DNA of 64,000 nucleotides from Candidatus Proximibacter danicus (GCA_016710885.1 JADJUC010000004.1:62001-126000); one strand, 5' to 3'. Shown: positions 18,459 through 30,568, numbered from the stretch's first letter. A program made the numbers and translations. The notes: generated by a model not told the origin, from the letters alone.

Positions 18459-19996
18459 ATGCGCTATCTTTCGACGCGAGGCAATGCCCCCGCTCAATCC
18501 TTCTGCGACATCCTGCTGGGCGGCCTGGCGCCGGACGGCGGCCTCTATCTGCCCGAATCCTATCCGCAGATTACGCGCGCCGAGCTGGATGCCTGGCGTT
18601 CGCTGTCGTACGCCGAGCTGGCCTTTGCCATCCTCTCCAAATTCATCGACGACATTCCCGCCGCCGACCTGAAGGCGATTTGCGACAAGACCTATACCGC
18701 CGAGGTGTATTGCAACGCCCGCAGCGGCGACAAGGCTTCAGACATCACGCCGGTGCATCAACTTGAACCGGGGCTGGCCCTGCTTGAACTGTCGAATGGC
18801 CCGACCCTGGCCTTCAAGGACATGGCCATGCAGTTGCTCGGCAACCTGTTCGAGTACGTGCTGGCCAAGCGCGGCGAGGAGATCAACATCCTCGGCGCCA
18901 CCTCCGGCGATACCGGCTCGGCGGCGGAATACGCCATGCGCGGCAAGCAAGGTGTGCGCGTTTTCATGCTCTCGCCCACGGTCGCATGTCGGCCTTCCAG
19001 CGCGCGCAGATGTATTCGCTGCAGGATGCCAACATCTACAACATCGCCGTCACCGGCATGTTCGACGATGCGCAGGACATCGTGAAGGCCGTTTCCAACG
19101 ACCACGCCTTCAAGGCCAAATACAAGATCGGCGCCGTTAATTCGATCAACTGGGGCCGCGTTGCCGCGCAGATCGTCTATTACTTCAAGGGCTACTTTGC
19201 CGCCACCAAATCCAACGACGAACAGCTGGCCTTCTGTGTGCCGTCGGGCAACTTCGGTAACATCTGCGCCGGCCACATCGCGCGCCAGATGGGCCTGCCA
19301 GTCGCCAAGCTGATCCTCGCCACCAACGAGAACGACGTGCTCGACGAGTTTTTCCGCACCGGCGTCTATCGCCCGCGCGGCACGGCCGAGACGCACACCA
19401 CCTCAAGCCCGTCGATGGATATTTCCAAGGCCTCCAACTTCGAGCGCTTCGTTTTCGACCTGGTTGGCCGCGACGGCGCCAAGGTGCGTGAACTGTGGGC
19501 CAAGGTCGATGCCGGCAGCAGCTTCGATCTGTCGAACACGCCGTACTTTGCCAGGTTGCCCGAGTTCGGTTTTGTCTCCGGCAGCAACAACCACGCCGGT
19601 CGCCTTGCCACTATCCGTCTGGCTTTCGAAAAATACGGCACGATGATCGACACGCATACCGCCGATGGTCTCAAGGTCGCGCTGGAACAGCGGCCAGCGG
19701 ATGTGACGACGCTGGTACTGGAAACCGCCCTGCCGGTGAAGTTCGAGGAAACCATCCGCGAGGCGCTAAATCGTGCGCCCGAGCGCCCTGCATCACTGGA
19801 AGGAATAGAGGCGCTGCCGCAGCGAGTGGAAGTGATGAACCCGGATGCGGCAGCAGTCAAACAGTATCTGGTAGACCACATTCCGGCCTTGCGTTCCGGT
19901 GCTGGAGGTTTGAATTGGACGAAACGAAGAAAAAGGGGGCGGAGTTTTCCGCGCCCCCTTTATATCGGCTCTGCCGATTCGTTTATAAGTAGATAA
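18459..19996 (+). CDS. thrC: threonine synthase, one-base frameshift
   Basis: Threonine synthase turns O-phosphohomoserine into threonine with PLP. The N-terminal half begins MRYLSTRGNAPAQSF and carries the PLP-lysine loop in GPTLAFKDMAMQLLG, then GATSGDTGSAAEYA. The frame breaks at TCGCCCAC near 18975. A fourth C gives MLSPHGRMSAFQRAQMYS and joins the downstream half (VPSGNFGNICAGH, GSNNHAGR). The joined protein is of normal length apart from its last residues. The open frame runs through the terminator stem at 19927 to 19996, giving a basic, unlikely tail. A further indel near 19880-19910 and a true end at 19913 would remove it. Confidence 0.88.
19927..19963. terminator. intrinsic terminator after thrC
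   Basis: AAAGGGGGC pairs with GCCCCCTTT, with an inner GGA/TCC extension and a T-rich loop; A-runs and T-runs flank it. It falls inside the apparent C-terminal extension of thrC, which argues that the real thrC stop lies upstream. It can also serve the convergent 45-residue gene. Confidence 0.7.
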
Positions 19997-20120
19997 CCGC
20001 CGGGAAAACTGCAACGGCCAGTACCAGCACCAGCCACTCGATATTGTGGCGGGCGAGAAAGCCCGTGAAGTGCAAAACCAGGATGACGATGGCGGCGACG
20101 TAGAAAAGTGCGAAGAGCAT
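19983..20120 (-). CDS. 45-residue single-helix membrane protein
   Basis: A short gene reads MLFALFYVAAIVILVLHF, then FLARHNIEWLVLVLAVA and ends FPAVIYL. It has two hydrophobic stretches (about residues 3-20 and 29-44) split by a charged LARHNIE turn, so it may cross the membrane twice or once with a re-entrant end. GAGG lies seven bases before the ATG, and a minus-strand TATAAT (20181-20186) lies about 60 bases upstream. These signals and the lack of any overlapping gene make it a credible small protein. Its function is unknown. It lies 99 bases downstream of nadC on the same strand. Confidence 0.6.
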   Translation of the reverse strand: MLFALFYVAAIVILVLHFTGFLARHNIEWLVLVLAVAVFPAVIYL

Positions 20121-20180
20121 TGTCTGACCTCTGGAAAATCTGATTTGGGTACCGGGTAATTACCGCGTTATCTTGGGGCC

Positions 20181-20186
20181 ATTATA
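20181..20186 (-). promoter_or_regulatory. -10 element for the 45-residue gene
   Basis: A consensus TATAAT on the minus strand lies between nadC and the small membrane gene. The -35 is not clear. Confidence 0.4.
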
Positions 20187-20219
20187 GCGGCATCCCGCCC
20201 ATCGGGAAGCCCCTATTCC

Positions 20220-21089
20220 TCAGACCGTGAAGCGCATCGAAAGATCAAGTGCCCGCACATCCTTGGTCAGGCCGCCAATCGAAATGCGATCCACCCCGGT
20301 TTCGGCGATGGCCCGCAAAGTCTCCAGGCTGATGCCGCCAGAGGCTTCCAGTACCGCCTTGCCGGCAGCAATCTGCGCCGCTTCGCGCATGTCGGCGAGG
20401 CTCATGTTGTCGAGCAGCACCATCTTCGCGCCGGCTTCCAATGCCTCGTGCAATTCAGCCAGCGACTCCACCTCGATCTGCACGAACTTGCACAGCTTGC
20501 CTGCCGCTGCGGCGGCCGCCGCCTGCAGTGCCGGGCCGATGCCGCCGGCGGCGAGGATGTGGTTTTCCTTGATCAGGATGGCGTCGAAGAGGCCGATGCG
20601 GTGGTTCTCGCCGCCGCCGCATTTCACCGCGTATTTTTGTGCCAGGCGCAGACCGGGAATGGTCTTGCGTGTATCCACCACTACCGCCTTCGTGCCGGCA
20701 ACCACGTCGGCGTACTGGCGGGCCTTGGTCGCCACGCCGGAAAGCAGTTGCAGGAAATTCAACCCGCTGCGCTCCGCCGAGAGCAGGGCGCGTGCGCTAC
20801 CTTCGATCTCGCAGAGCAACTGGTCCGGTGCGATGCGGTCGCCATCGCTGGCATGCCAGCGGATGCGCACCTGCGGATCGAGCGCCCTGAAAACGCCGTC
20901 GAACCACGCACAGCCGCAGAGCACTGCATCCTCGCGCGAGATGACCGTGGCCTTGCCGATCTTGTCGGCCGGAATCAAGCTGGCGGTGAGGTCGCCGCTG
21001 CCGATGTCTTCGGCGAGTGCGGCGCTTATGTTGTGTGCGATTTCATCGGCAGGCGGAAGCGCCGACAAACAAGAGGCTGCAAAACCCAT
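20220..21089 (-). CDS. nadC: nicotinate-nucleotide pyrophosphorylase (carboxylating)
   Basis: NadC makes nicotinate mononucleotide from quinolinate and PRPP in NAD synthesis. The 289-residue product carries EDIGSGDLTA near the N-terminus, the active-site RKTIPGLRLAQKYAVKCGGG and NHRIGL segments at about 140-168, KENHI, and the C-terminal ASGGISLETLRAIAETGVD barrel segment. The length and ends are normal. It is divergent from the glutamate-synthase-like gene, with 50 bases between starts. Confidence 0.95.
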   Translation of the reverse strand: MGFAASCLSALPPADEIAHNISAALAEDIGSGDLTASLIPADKIGKATVISREDAVLCGCAWFDGVFRALDPQVRIRWHASDGDRIAPDQLLCEIEGSARALLSAERSGLNFLQLLSGVATKARQYADVVAGTKAVVVDTRKTIPGLRLAQKYAVKCGGGENHRIGLFDAILIKENHILAAGGIGPALQAAAAAAAGKLCKFVQIEVESLAELHEALEAGAKMVLLDNMSLADMREAAQIAAGKAVLEASGGISLETLRAIAETGVDRISIGGLTKDVRALDLSMRFTV

Positions 21090-21139
21090 CGTGTTTCTCC
21101 TATGATGGACGAAATTCTAGCATCCACCGGGAGTCGGCC

Positions 21140-22636
21140 ATGCTCAGCGTCCTGCACGTCAGTTTCGGAGTCCTCATCGCGCTGGCCCTCGCCGGTCTGC
21201 TCATCTACTGGTATATCCAGGACATCACGCAACAGAAGCATGCGGTGCTGCGCAACTTTCCGATCATCGGGCACCTGCGCTACTTTTTCGAAAACCTCGG
21301 CGAATATTTCCGCCAGTATTTCTTTCTCGGCGACCGCGACGAGATGCCCTTCAACCGCGCCACGCGGGCCTGGGTCTATCGGCTGGCCAAGAACGAAGGC
21401 GGCATCCTCGGCTTTGGCTCTACCTACAACATTCATGAAGCTGGCGCGCTGATCTTCGTGAACGCCCCGTTCCCGGTGCAGGAAGATGAGCGCCAGCCAA
21501 CGCCGCCGCTGCTCATCGGCGAAGGTTTCTGCGACAAACCGATGTTGGGCCGCTCACTGATCAACGTCAGTGGCATGAGCTTCGGCGCCATCTCCAAGCC
21601 GGCAGTGCGCGCACTCTCGCACGGCGCGGCCAAGGCCGGTTGCTGGATGGATACCGGCGAGGGCGGGCTATCGCCGTATCACCTCGAAGGTGGTTGTGAC
21701 CTCATCTTCCAGATCGGCACCGCCAAGTACGGCGTGCGCGACGATGCCGGAAAACTCTCGCCGGAGAAGCTGCGCGAGGTCGCTGCACACGAGACCGTGC
21801 GTGCCTTCGAGATCAAGCTCTCGCAAGGCGCCAAGCCGGGCAAGGGCGGGGTGCTGCTGGCCGGCAAGGTCACCGAGGAAATCGCCCGCATTCGCGGCAT
21901 TCCCGTGGGGCAGGATTCGCTCTCGCCGAACCGTCACCGCGACATTGCCAACATGCGCGAACTGCTCGACATGGTCGAGCGCGTTCGTGACATCACCGGC
22001 AAGCCGGTCGGCATCAAGACCGCCATCGGCGGCTGGCATTTCATGAACGACCTGACCGAGGAAGTGGTGCGACGCGGACTCACTGCCGCTCCCGACTTCA
22101 TCGCCATCGACGGAGGCGAGGGTGGCAGCGGCGCCGCGCCACAGGCGCTCGCCGACCATATGGCGTTATCGATCGACGAAGCCTTGCCGCGCGTGGTGGA
22201 CTCCCTCATCGAATCGAACCTGCGCCATCGCGTACGCCTGATCGCCGCCGGCAAGCTGCTTACTCCAGCGCGTGTGGCCTGGGCGCTGTCGGCAGGAGCC
22301 GACTTCATCAACACCGCGCGCGGCTTCATGTTCTCGCTTGGCTGCATCCAGGCGCTGCGCTGCCATGCGAATACCTGCCCGACCGGTATCACCACCCACA
22401 ACGAACGCCTGCAACGCGGGCTGGTCGTCGAAGACAAGGCCGAACGCGTCGCCTACTACTGCGCCAACATGAACAAGGAAATCGACATGATCGCCCACTC
22501 CTGCGGCCTGCTGCATGCTCGCGAATTCCGCCGCGAACATGTGCGCATCGTCCAGGCCTCGGGGCAGAGCGTGGCGCTCAATGTGCTCTACCCGTACCCG
22601 GTGGCACCGCCGGCGGAGGGGTTGATTTCGGTGTGA
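21140..22636 (+). CDS. FMN-binding glutamate synthase-family protein
   Basis: This 498-residue protein has an N-terminal membrane helix (about residues 8-28) ahead of a glutamate-synthase FMN barrel. Visible signatures are SGMSFGAISKPAVRALS, DTGEGGLSPYH, GVGIKTAIGGWH-like, IDGGEGGSGAAP, and the cluster segment CHANTCPTGITTHN that ligates the 3Fe-4S centre in GltB. It lacks the glutaminase domain, so it is not a complete GOGAT; similar stand-alone proteins have no proven substrate. The start ATG 21140 precedes the membrane helix directly. Confidence 0.85.
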   Translation: MLSVLHVSFGVLIALALAGLLIYWYIQDITQQKHAVLRNFPIIGHLRYFFENLGEYFRQYFFLGDRDEMPFNRATRAWVYRLAKNEGGILGFGSTYNIHEAGALIFVNAPFPVQEDERQPTPPLLIGEGFCDKPMLGRSLINVSGMSFGAISKPAVRALSHGAAKAGCWMDTGEGGLSPYHLEGGCDLIFQIGTAKYGVRDDAGKLSPEKLREVAAHETVRAFEIKLSQGAKPGKGGVLLAGKVTEEIARIRGIPVGQDSLSPNRHRDIANMRELLDMVERVRDITGKPVGIKTAIGGWHFMNDLTEEVVRRGLTAAPDFIAIDGGEGGSGAAPQALADHMALSIDEALPRVVDSLIESNLRHRVRLIAAGKLLTPARVAWALSAGADFINTARGFMFSLGCIQALRCHANTCPTGITTHNERLQRGLVVEDKAERVAYYCANMNKEIDMIAHSCGLLHAREFRREHVRIVQASGQSVALNVLYPYPVAPPAEGLISV

Positions 22637-22765
22637 GTCGGTATGAAATGCTTGCTTCTTGTGAGATAGGCATCTATTGGCATACAGCCGACAATTCATA
22701 TAAATAACATATTGATTTATAAAGTTTAGCCGTACATAATCAGTGTTAAGTATTTATACGGCCAA

Positions 22766-23716
22766 ATGCCAATGAACTACTACCCACTCGGTGACAATGC
22801 TGCCCGGCAACTCATCGACGCCATTACGGTTTTCGATGAATACCGCCGCGTCCAGCAACTTGCCCGCAAATTCGCTGGGGGCATGTACTGGAAGCGCCAG
22901 GCGGGCGGCGAATATGAATATCTGGTCAAGACGCTGCCGGATAACCGCCAGCAGCGCATCGGCCCGCGCTCGGCAGAAACGGAGCAGGCCTACGCCAGCT
23001 TTACCGGCGGCAAGGCTGAAACCGAAGCGCGTCTGCGGACACTGAAGGCGGCTTTTATCGATGCCGAGCGCACCAACAAGGCCCTGAAGGTTGGCCGGGT
23101 GCCAAACATGGTTGTGGATGTCATGCAGGCACTCGAAGATGCCGGCCTGGGCGAGCATTTCACCGTCGTGGGTACCCATGCCCTGTACGCCTACGAGACT
23201 GCCGCCGGTGTGCGCATCGTCTCCGATGCACTGGCCACCCAGGACGTTGACCTGTTATGGGACGCCAGAAAACGGGTCCGGTTTGTCACCGACCTCGATC
23301 GTGTCGATGCGTCGGTGCTGAAGGTACTGCAGCGGGCTGACAAGAGCTTCATTCGCCACACGGAAAAAGTGGAGACCGCCATCAATGCCAAAGGTTTTGA
23401 GGTGGATTTTCTGCGTCGGCAGCCGGAGGGTGATGATCCGCACCCGTTCCGCTTCTCGTCCGATGAAGAAGACCTCTGGCCGATTCAGGCCGCGCGCGCC
23501 TCAGTGCTGACAAGCGCGCCACGCTTCGAGCATGCCGTGATATCGGCCACTGGCCGCATGGCGCTGATGCGCACCGTGGCGCCGCAAACCTTCATCGAAT
23601 TCAAGCTATGGATGGCGGAGCACGCGCTCGATCGACCGGAGATGAAGCGGCGACGTGACCTCCGACAGGCCGACATCGTTCAGGAACTGCTGGATACGAG
23701 GCTGCTGGTTGCTTGA
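22766..23716 (+). CDS. GSU2403-type nucleotidyltransferase-fold protein
   Basis: This 316-residue protein has, in its middle, VVGTHALYAYETAAGV followed by ATQDVDLLWD. That is the nucleotidyltransferase-fold signature (GxxA...D-V-D) seen in MNT/AbiEii-like antitoxin or toxin enzymes, and the overall layout matches the GSU2403 family as I recall it. The role is unknown; many such genes ride on accessory islands. The upstream 125 bases are unusually A/T-rich, unlike neighbouring spacers, and the gene stands alone, which supports acquisition. Confidence 0.7.
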   Translation: MPMNYYPLGDNAARQLIDAITVFDEYRRVQQLARKFAGGMYWKRQAGGEYEYLVKTLPDNRQQRIGPRSAETEQAYASFTGGKAETEARLRTLKAAFIDAERTNKALKVGRVPNMVVDVMQALEDAGLGEHFTVVGTHALYAYETAAGVRIVSDALATQDVDLLWDARKRVRFVTDLDRVDASVLKVLQRADKSFIRHTEKVETAINAKGFEVDFLRRQPEGDDPHPFRFSSDEEDLWPIQAARASVLTSAPRFEHAVISATGRMALMRTVAPQTFIEFKLWMAEHALDRPEMKRRRDLRQADIVQELLDTRLLVA

Positions 23717-23926
23717 ATGTGGCCCATTTCAGCGCTGTCGATTCGGTCGATTGATCCGCAGTACGCGCAGGGGGGCGCTGGAATGCCGGTGCGCAAGGCT
23801 TGGCATGAGGCGGGGAGGGCGCGGTAGGTGGCCGGTCAGCGAGTTTCTGCACAATCAGTCTGGTCTGGTGGGCAGGGTGGTTCCTGACGCTGTAAAGATT
23901 TCTTGTCCGTGAGTTGATCCCCCTAT

Positions 23927-25168
23927 CTATTTTCCCCACAAGGTCGAAATGGGGGCTGCCCACAGGCGATCGCCGATCGGGAGTGTTTCAGTGCCGTCGT
24001 AAAGAACAACTCCCAGTTTGAATTGTTCGCCGGCAAGGCTGCTTAGGCGCTTGAGGCCACGCAAATCACTTTCCTTTATGGAGGCCGCAGCTTTTACCTC
24101 GACACCGATGAGTTGGCCATTTGCGTTTTCAATAACGAGATCGACTTCGAATTGGTCGAGGTCTCGGTAATGGAAAAGTTGATAGTCAGCGGTGGCGTTG
24201 GTGGCGTGCTTGAGCAATTCCGAATAGACGAATGTCTCGAGTGCGTTGCCTAGCCGGTTGCGATCCTTCTCGGCGGCTATCGGAGAAAGTTCTGTAAGTG
24301 TGGTCAGGAGGCCGGCGTCAAGGAAGTGCAGCTTCGGGGTTTTTAGCACACGGCTGAGTCGATTTTTTGCCCAGGTGTCGACTCGTTTCAGCAAATACAT
24401 TTGCTCGAACACGCCAATGTAGCGGGCGATGGTCTTGTGATCGAATCCGAGTTGCCCCCCCAACTGCGTGTAGTTGCACATCTGGCCGGAAACTTGCGCC
24501 AGCGCCCTTAGAAAGCGGGGGAGTTGGTCCAGCTTGTCTATGCTGGCGATATCCCGAACATCGCGCTTGATGAGGGCATCGATATATTGCCGAGCCCAGG
24601 TTGTTCGCCGGCGTGGTGTGGTGCGCGAGACGGCTTCCGGGTAGCCGCCACGCAGAATGATCTCGATCAGTTCTGCCCCGATTTTTGCGTGGCTGATTTC
24701 TGGCAGTTGCCCGGCAAAGACACTATCCAGCCAGTTCGATGCGCCGCCATTGATTTCACTTTGTGACAGCGGAAGAAGTGTCAGGGTTTCCATACGGCCA
24801 GCCAGTGAGTCTGTCACTGAAGGCAAGGTCATCAAATTGGCTGAGCCGGTCAGTAGAAAACGCCCAGGGCGTCGGTCTTCATCAACGGATTTCTTTATGG
24901 CGAGCAGTAGTTGCGGAGCGCGCTGGATTTCGTCGATCACGGCGCGATCCAGCGCGCGAATCATCCCGGACGGATCTTCCTTTGCAGCCAACAATGTCAG
25001 CTCATCGTCAAGGGTGAGATAACGCATTCCGTGCGCGGCTATCTTTCGCGCCAACGTGGTTTTCCCCGACTGGCGCGGGCCCGCGATCATGACTACCGGG
25101 GTGTCCAGCAGCGCTTCGGCGAGTTGCGTTTCAATCGCACGAGGATAGAGAAAGGAAGCAGAATCCAT
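23927..25168 (-). CDS. AAA+ ATPase with DUF4143 domain
   Basis: The 413-residue protein begins with an AAA ATPase: Walker A is GPRQSGKTTL (about residues 31-40), Walker B is in AVIDEIQRAP, and sensor-1 is LLTGSANL. A DUF4143 domain (about 200-390) follows, containing FEVDLVIEN and VGVEVKAA, a restriction-endonuclease-like D...ExK pattern. Such ATPases are common, patchily distributed and of unknown function, often counted as accessory or defence-like. It is convergent with the nucleotidyltransferase gene across 210 bases in which I see no feature. Confidence 0.85.
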   Translation of the reverse strand: MDSASFLYPRAIETQLAEALLDTPVVMIAGPRQSGKTTLARKIAAHGMRYLTLDDELTLLAAKEDPSGMIRALDRAVIDEIQRAPQLLLAIKKSVDEDRRPGRFLLTGSANLMTLPSVTDSLAGRMETLTLLPLSQSEINGGASNWLDSVFAGQLPEISHAKIGAELIEIILRGGYPEAVSRTTPRRRTTWARQYIDALIKRDVRDIASIDKLDQLPRFLRALAQVSGQMCNYTQLGGQLGFDHKTIARYIGVFEQMYLLKRVDTWAKNRLSRVLKTPKLHFLDAGLLTTLTELSPIAAEKDRNRLGNALETFVYSELLKHATNATADYQLFHYRDLDQFEVDLVIENANGQLIGVEVKAAASIKESDLRGLKRLSSLAGEQFKLGVVLYDGTETLPIGDRLWAAPISTLWGK

Positions 25169-25350
25169 GGTGGAATAATGCCGTTAAATTGGGAATATAG
25201 CAAATTAAATCAGGGAATATAAATTCCTAATTCTGGGATTTTGCTTGGGAAATCAATCGCGCCGGAAAAGTCAAAGAGTCCAAAGAGTGCGTCAATAGCG
25301 AGCGCCGTGACCGGGTTTTCTGGTGCAGGATGTGGAGCCAAGCACGTGGG

Positions 25351-26343
25351 CTATTTGGAGCACTCTTTTCGATTGTGCAGCAGCACCAGCAACGCCCCTT
25401 CACCACCGTCATGCGGCTTGGCCTGACAAAACGCGAGGATTTCTTCCCGCTGCATCAGCCAGCCGCGCGAGAGGTGCTTGAGCACTGGTTCTCGGCCCGG
25501 TGAGCCGTGGCCCTTGCCGTGGATCAGCCGTATGCAGCGATGGCCTTGTTTGAGGGCTTCGTGGAGGAAGTGGCTGAGTTCGGTGCGGGCTTCGTTGCGG
25601 GTGAGGCCATGCAGGTCGAGTTCGCCCTGAACCACCCAGCGCCCGCGGCGCAGGTCGGTGAGCACCCGGCGAGGCAGGCTGTCGCGCAGATACACGCCTT
25701 CTTCCCCGATATCCAGACGGTCTTGAAACGAGAGCGGGGCGTCGATCGACTCGCGCAGAGCGGAGGCTTCGTCCTGTTCGCGCTGCAGAGGGCGTGGCGG
25801 CGGTTGTGGTTTGTCGAGTGCAGCGAGATTGCGGTCGGGTAGCGGCGAGGCTGTGCCGACGACATGCCGGAACAGTGCCTGCGGGTCGTGTTCATCTACC
25901 GGCAGGATGATTTCTGGTAATTCGCTGGACGTGGTAGCGGCCATGTCCTGAAGGTAAGCCGGTTTCTGGCGTACGACGCGTCGGCCGGTGTCGGCGCGGC
26001 CAGTATCCCGGATGGGGGCGACGCCGGCCATGGCTTCCTGAAACAGTGCGAGCGGGTCGTTGGGGTCGGTGCGTATCTTCGGTTTTGCCGAGGTTTCGTC
26101 CGGTTCTGTCGTCTTGGGGCGGGGTACAGCGGCCGGCCGTGGCCGCGCTATCGTGGCACGACGATGTTCGGGCAGGGGTTTCACGCCGCTGACAGCGGCG
26201 TGAAAGGCCGCCGTGTCATCCAGCAGGGGCGTGGCTGGAGGCGTTTCCGGGGTTGGCTGGCGTGGCGCAGGCAGTTCAACGCGCACCTTGTGGCGCAGGT
26301 CATGCAGCGCCCCGAAGGGTCCGTCCTTGGGGCGCTTCTTCAT
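25351..26343 (-). CDS. Smr-domain protein
   Basis: This 330-residue protein has a basic, Pro-rich disordered N-terminal two-thirds and a C-terminal Smr domain (about 240-325): LDLHGLTRNEARTELSHFL, then IRLIHGKGHGSPG and a GGEGALLVLL end. Smr domains nick or bind branched DNA, or act as RNA endonucleases on collided ribosomes; stand-alone bacterial forms (YdaL/SmrA-like) have nuclease activity. It lies 23 bases downstream of trxB on the same strand. Confidence 0.85.
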   Translation of the reverse strand: MKKRPKDGPFGALHDLRHKVRVELPAPRQPTPETPPATPLLDDTAAFHAAVSGVKPLPEHRRATIARPRPAAVPRPKTTEPDETSAKPKIRTDPNDPLALFQEAMAGVAPIRDTGRADTGRRVVRQKPAYLQDMAATTSSELPEIILPVDEHDPQALFRHVVGTASPLPDRNLAALDKPQPPPRPLQREQDEASALRESIDAPLSFQDRLDIGEEGVYLRDSLPRRVLTDLRRGRWVVQGELDLHGLTRNEARTELSHFLHEALKQGHRCIRLIHGKGHGSPGREPVLKHLSRGWLMQREEILAFCQAKPHDGGEGALLVLLHNRKECSK

Positions 26344-26366
26344 GGGTTGCGGCGAGCGGGTATGCC

Positions 26367-27329
26367 TCAGGCCAGACCGAGGGCGTCCAGGTAGCGCTCG
26401 GCGTCCAGCGCGGCCATGCAGCCGGTGCCGGCCGAGGTGCAGGCCTGGCGGTAGATGTGGTCCTGTACGTCGCCGGCGGCAAAAACGCCTTCAACGCTGG
26501 TGGCGGTGGCGTTGCCCGCGCGGCCACACTTGGTGATGAGGTAGCCGTTTTCCATTTCCAGTTGCCCGGCAAAGATGTCGGTGTTCGGCTTGTGGCCGAT
26601 GGCGATGAAAACGCCCATGGTCTTGATCTCGCTGGTCGCGCCGGTCTTCATGTGCTTGAGGCGCAGGCCGGTAACGCCGGTGTTGTCGCCCAGCACTTCG
26701 TCCAGCGTCGAATCGAGGGCGAGGGTGATCTTGCCTTCCTCGACTTTCTTGTAGAGCTTGTCGACCATGATCTTTTCGGCCTTGAACTTGTCGCGGCGGT
26801 GGATCAGGGTCACGTGGCTGGCGATGTTGGCCAGATACAGCGCTTCTTCAACGGCGGTGTTGCCGCCGCCGACCACGGCCACGGCCTGGTTGCGGTAGAA
26901 GAAACCGTCGCAGGTGGCGCAGGCAGAAACGCCACGGCCGGCGAACTTCTCTTCCGACGGCAGGCCGAGGTACATGGCGGAAGCGCCGGTGGCGATGATC
27001 AGCGCGTCGCAGGTGTAGGTGCCGGAATCGCCAATCAGGCGGATCGGCTTCTCGTTCAGATGCGTGGTGTGGATGTGGTCGAAGACCATCTCGGTTTCGA
27101 AGCGCTCGGCGTGCTTCTGAAAGCGCGCCATCAGGTCCGGGCCCTGCACGCCGTCGGCATCGGCCGGCCAGTTGTCGACTTCGGTGGTGGTCATCAGTTG
27201 CCCACCCTGGGCCATGCCGGTGATCAGCACGGGCTTGAGGTTGGCGCGGGCGGCATAAACGGCCGCGGTGTAGCCGGCGGGGCCGGAACCGAGGATGAGC
27301 AGGCGGCAGTGGCGGGTGGTCTGGGTCAT
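26367..27329 (-). CDS. trxB: thioredoxin-disulfide reductase
   Basis: TrxB reduces thioredoxin with NADPH. The 320-residue product has the FAD-binding GSGPAGYTAAVYAA near residue 14, the redox-active CATC in the middle of the NADPH domain (about residues 139-142), the NADPH motif GGGNTAVEEA, and a C-terminal GVFAAGDVQD flavin segment. Length and motifs are complete. It is divergent from the crp/fnr gene. Confidence 0.97.
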   Translation of the reverse strand: MTQTTRHCRLLILGSGPAGYTAAVYAARANLKPVLITGMAQGGQLMTTTEVDNWPADADGVQGPDLMARFQKHAERFETEMVFDHIHTTHLNEKPIRLIGDSGTYTCDALIIATGASAMYLGLPSEEKFAGRGVSACATCDGFFYRNQAVAVVGGGNTAVEEALYLANIASHVTLIHRRDKFKAEKIMVDKLYKKVEEGKITLALDSTLDEVLGDNTGVTGLRLKHMKTGATSEIKTMGVFIAIGHKPNTDIFAGQLEMENGYLITKCGRAGNATATSVEGVFAAGDVQDHIYRQACTSAGTGCMAALDAERYLDALGLA

Positions 27330-27457
27330 GGTCGTTTTGTGTGTGCAGGTTGGGTAATTCTCAAATTATAACGGTGACAAGCGCGGAGATGCGCCGGGTT
27401 CCTCGTCAGGTTCCGCTTGCGTTTTACGAAACAGTCTTATAACTTTCAGCCAACTTC

Positions 27458-28151
27458 ATGAATTACTGCAAAAAAGGTTGTCAGGGATGGCATCTGGAGG
27501 CATCGCGCACAGAGGGCTTGGTTCTGCTACGGACGATTCCGCTGTTTTGCGGTGTCCAGGATCCCCAGCTGGAGCAGATTGCTCGCATCGCCACGCATCG
27601 CAAGGTCGTACGGGAACTGTCATCGTTCGTGCCGGCGACGCGACTGACTCCTGTACATCCTGATCAACGGCAGCGCCCGCGTGTTGAACAGCGACGAGGA
27701 GGGCCGCGAAGTCATCCTGTCGATTCTCGGCCCCGGCGACTTCTTTGGTGAAATGGGTCTGATCGACGGCAGCCCACGCTCCGCTGACGTGGTGGCTGCA
27801 GAAGCCTGCGAAATGCTGGTTATCTCCAAAGCAGACTTCAAGCGTTGCCTGCAGGAGAATTTTGACGTTGCGCTGAACATCATGAAGCGCCTTGTGGAGC
27901 GCCTGCGCGAGGCGGATCGGAAGATCCAAAGTCTGGCGCTGATGGATGTCTATGGCCGCGTCGCCAAGTTGCTGCTCGATTTTTCCGAAGTTCAGGATGG
28001 CCAGCGGGCGATTCGGCGCAAGGTGACCAAGCAGGATATCGCCAAGATGATCGGCGCCTCCCGCGAAATGGTCAGCCGCGTGATGAAGGACCTGGAGGCC
28101 AGCGGTTATATCCGCGTCGAAGAGGGCTTGATTGTCCTCGAAGAAGCTTGA
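27458..28151 (+). CDS. Crp/Fnr-family transcription regulator, two one-base deletions
   Basis: Three reading frames rejoin into one CRP-fold regulator of about 231 residues. The first ends HRKVVR, the second supplies GTVIVRAGDATDS, and the third starts at LYILINGSARVLNS. Restoring a G at about 27612 (GGG to GGGG) and a C at about 27652 (CC to CCC) repairs it. It has a cyclic-nucleotide-binding barrel with GDFFGEMGLIDGSPRSADV and a C-terminal winged helix TKQDIAKMIGASREMVSRVM. No Cys cluster of the FNR type is visible beyond C4 and C8, so oxygen sensing is unproven. It is divergent from trxB and upstream of ftsK. Confidence 0.82.
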
Positions 28152-28220
28152 TCGCCTCGGCACAAGGCCTTGACTGCGGCAAACCACGCCTTTGCCGCCG
28201 GCAGTACGACGGCAGGCGCG

Positions 28221-28226
28221 TATAAT
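28221..28226 (+). promoter_or_regulatory. -10 element upstream of ftsK
   Basis: TATAAT lies 18 bases upstream of the proposed TTG start, with no convincing -35 at 16-18 bases. Confidence 0.35.
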
Positions 28227-28243
28227 CCCCTTTTCATTTTTGC

Positions 28244-30568
<2,325 letters not shown>

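Noticed and set aside
27458..28151. Naming the Crp/Fnr protein as Fnr
   Set aside because: The expected four-Cys oxygen-sensing pattern is not visible; only two N-terminal Cys are seen.
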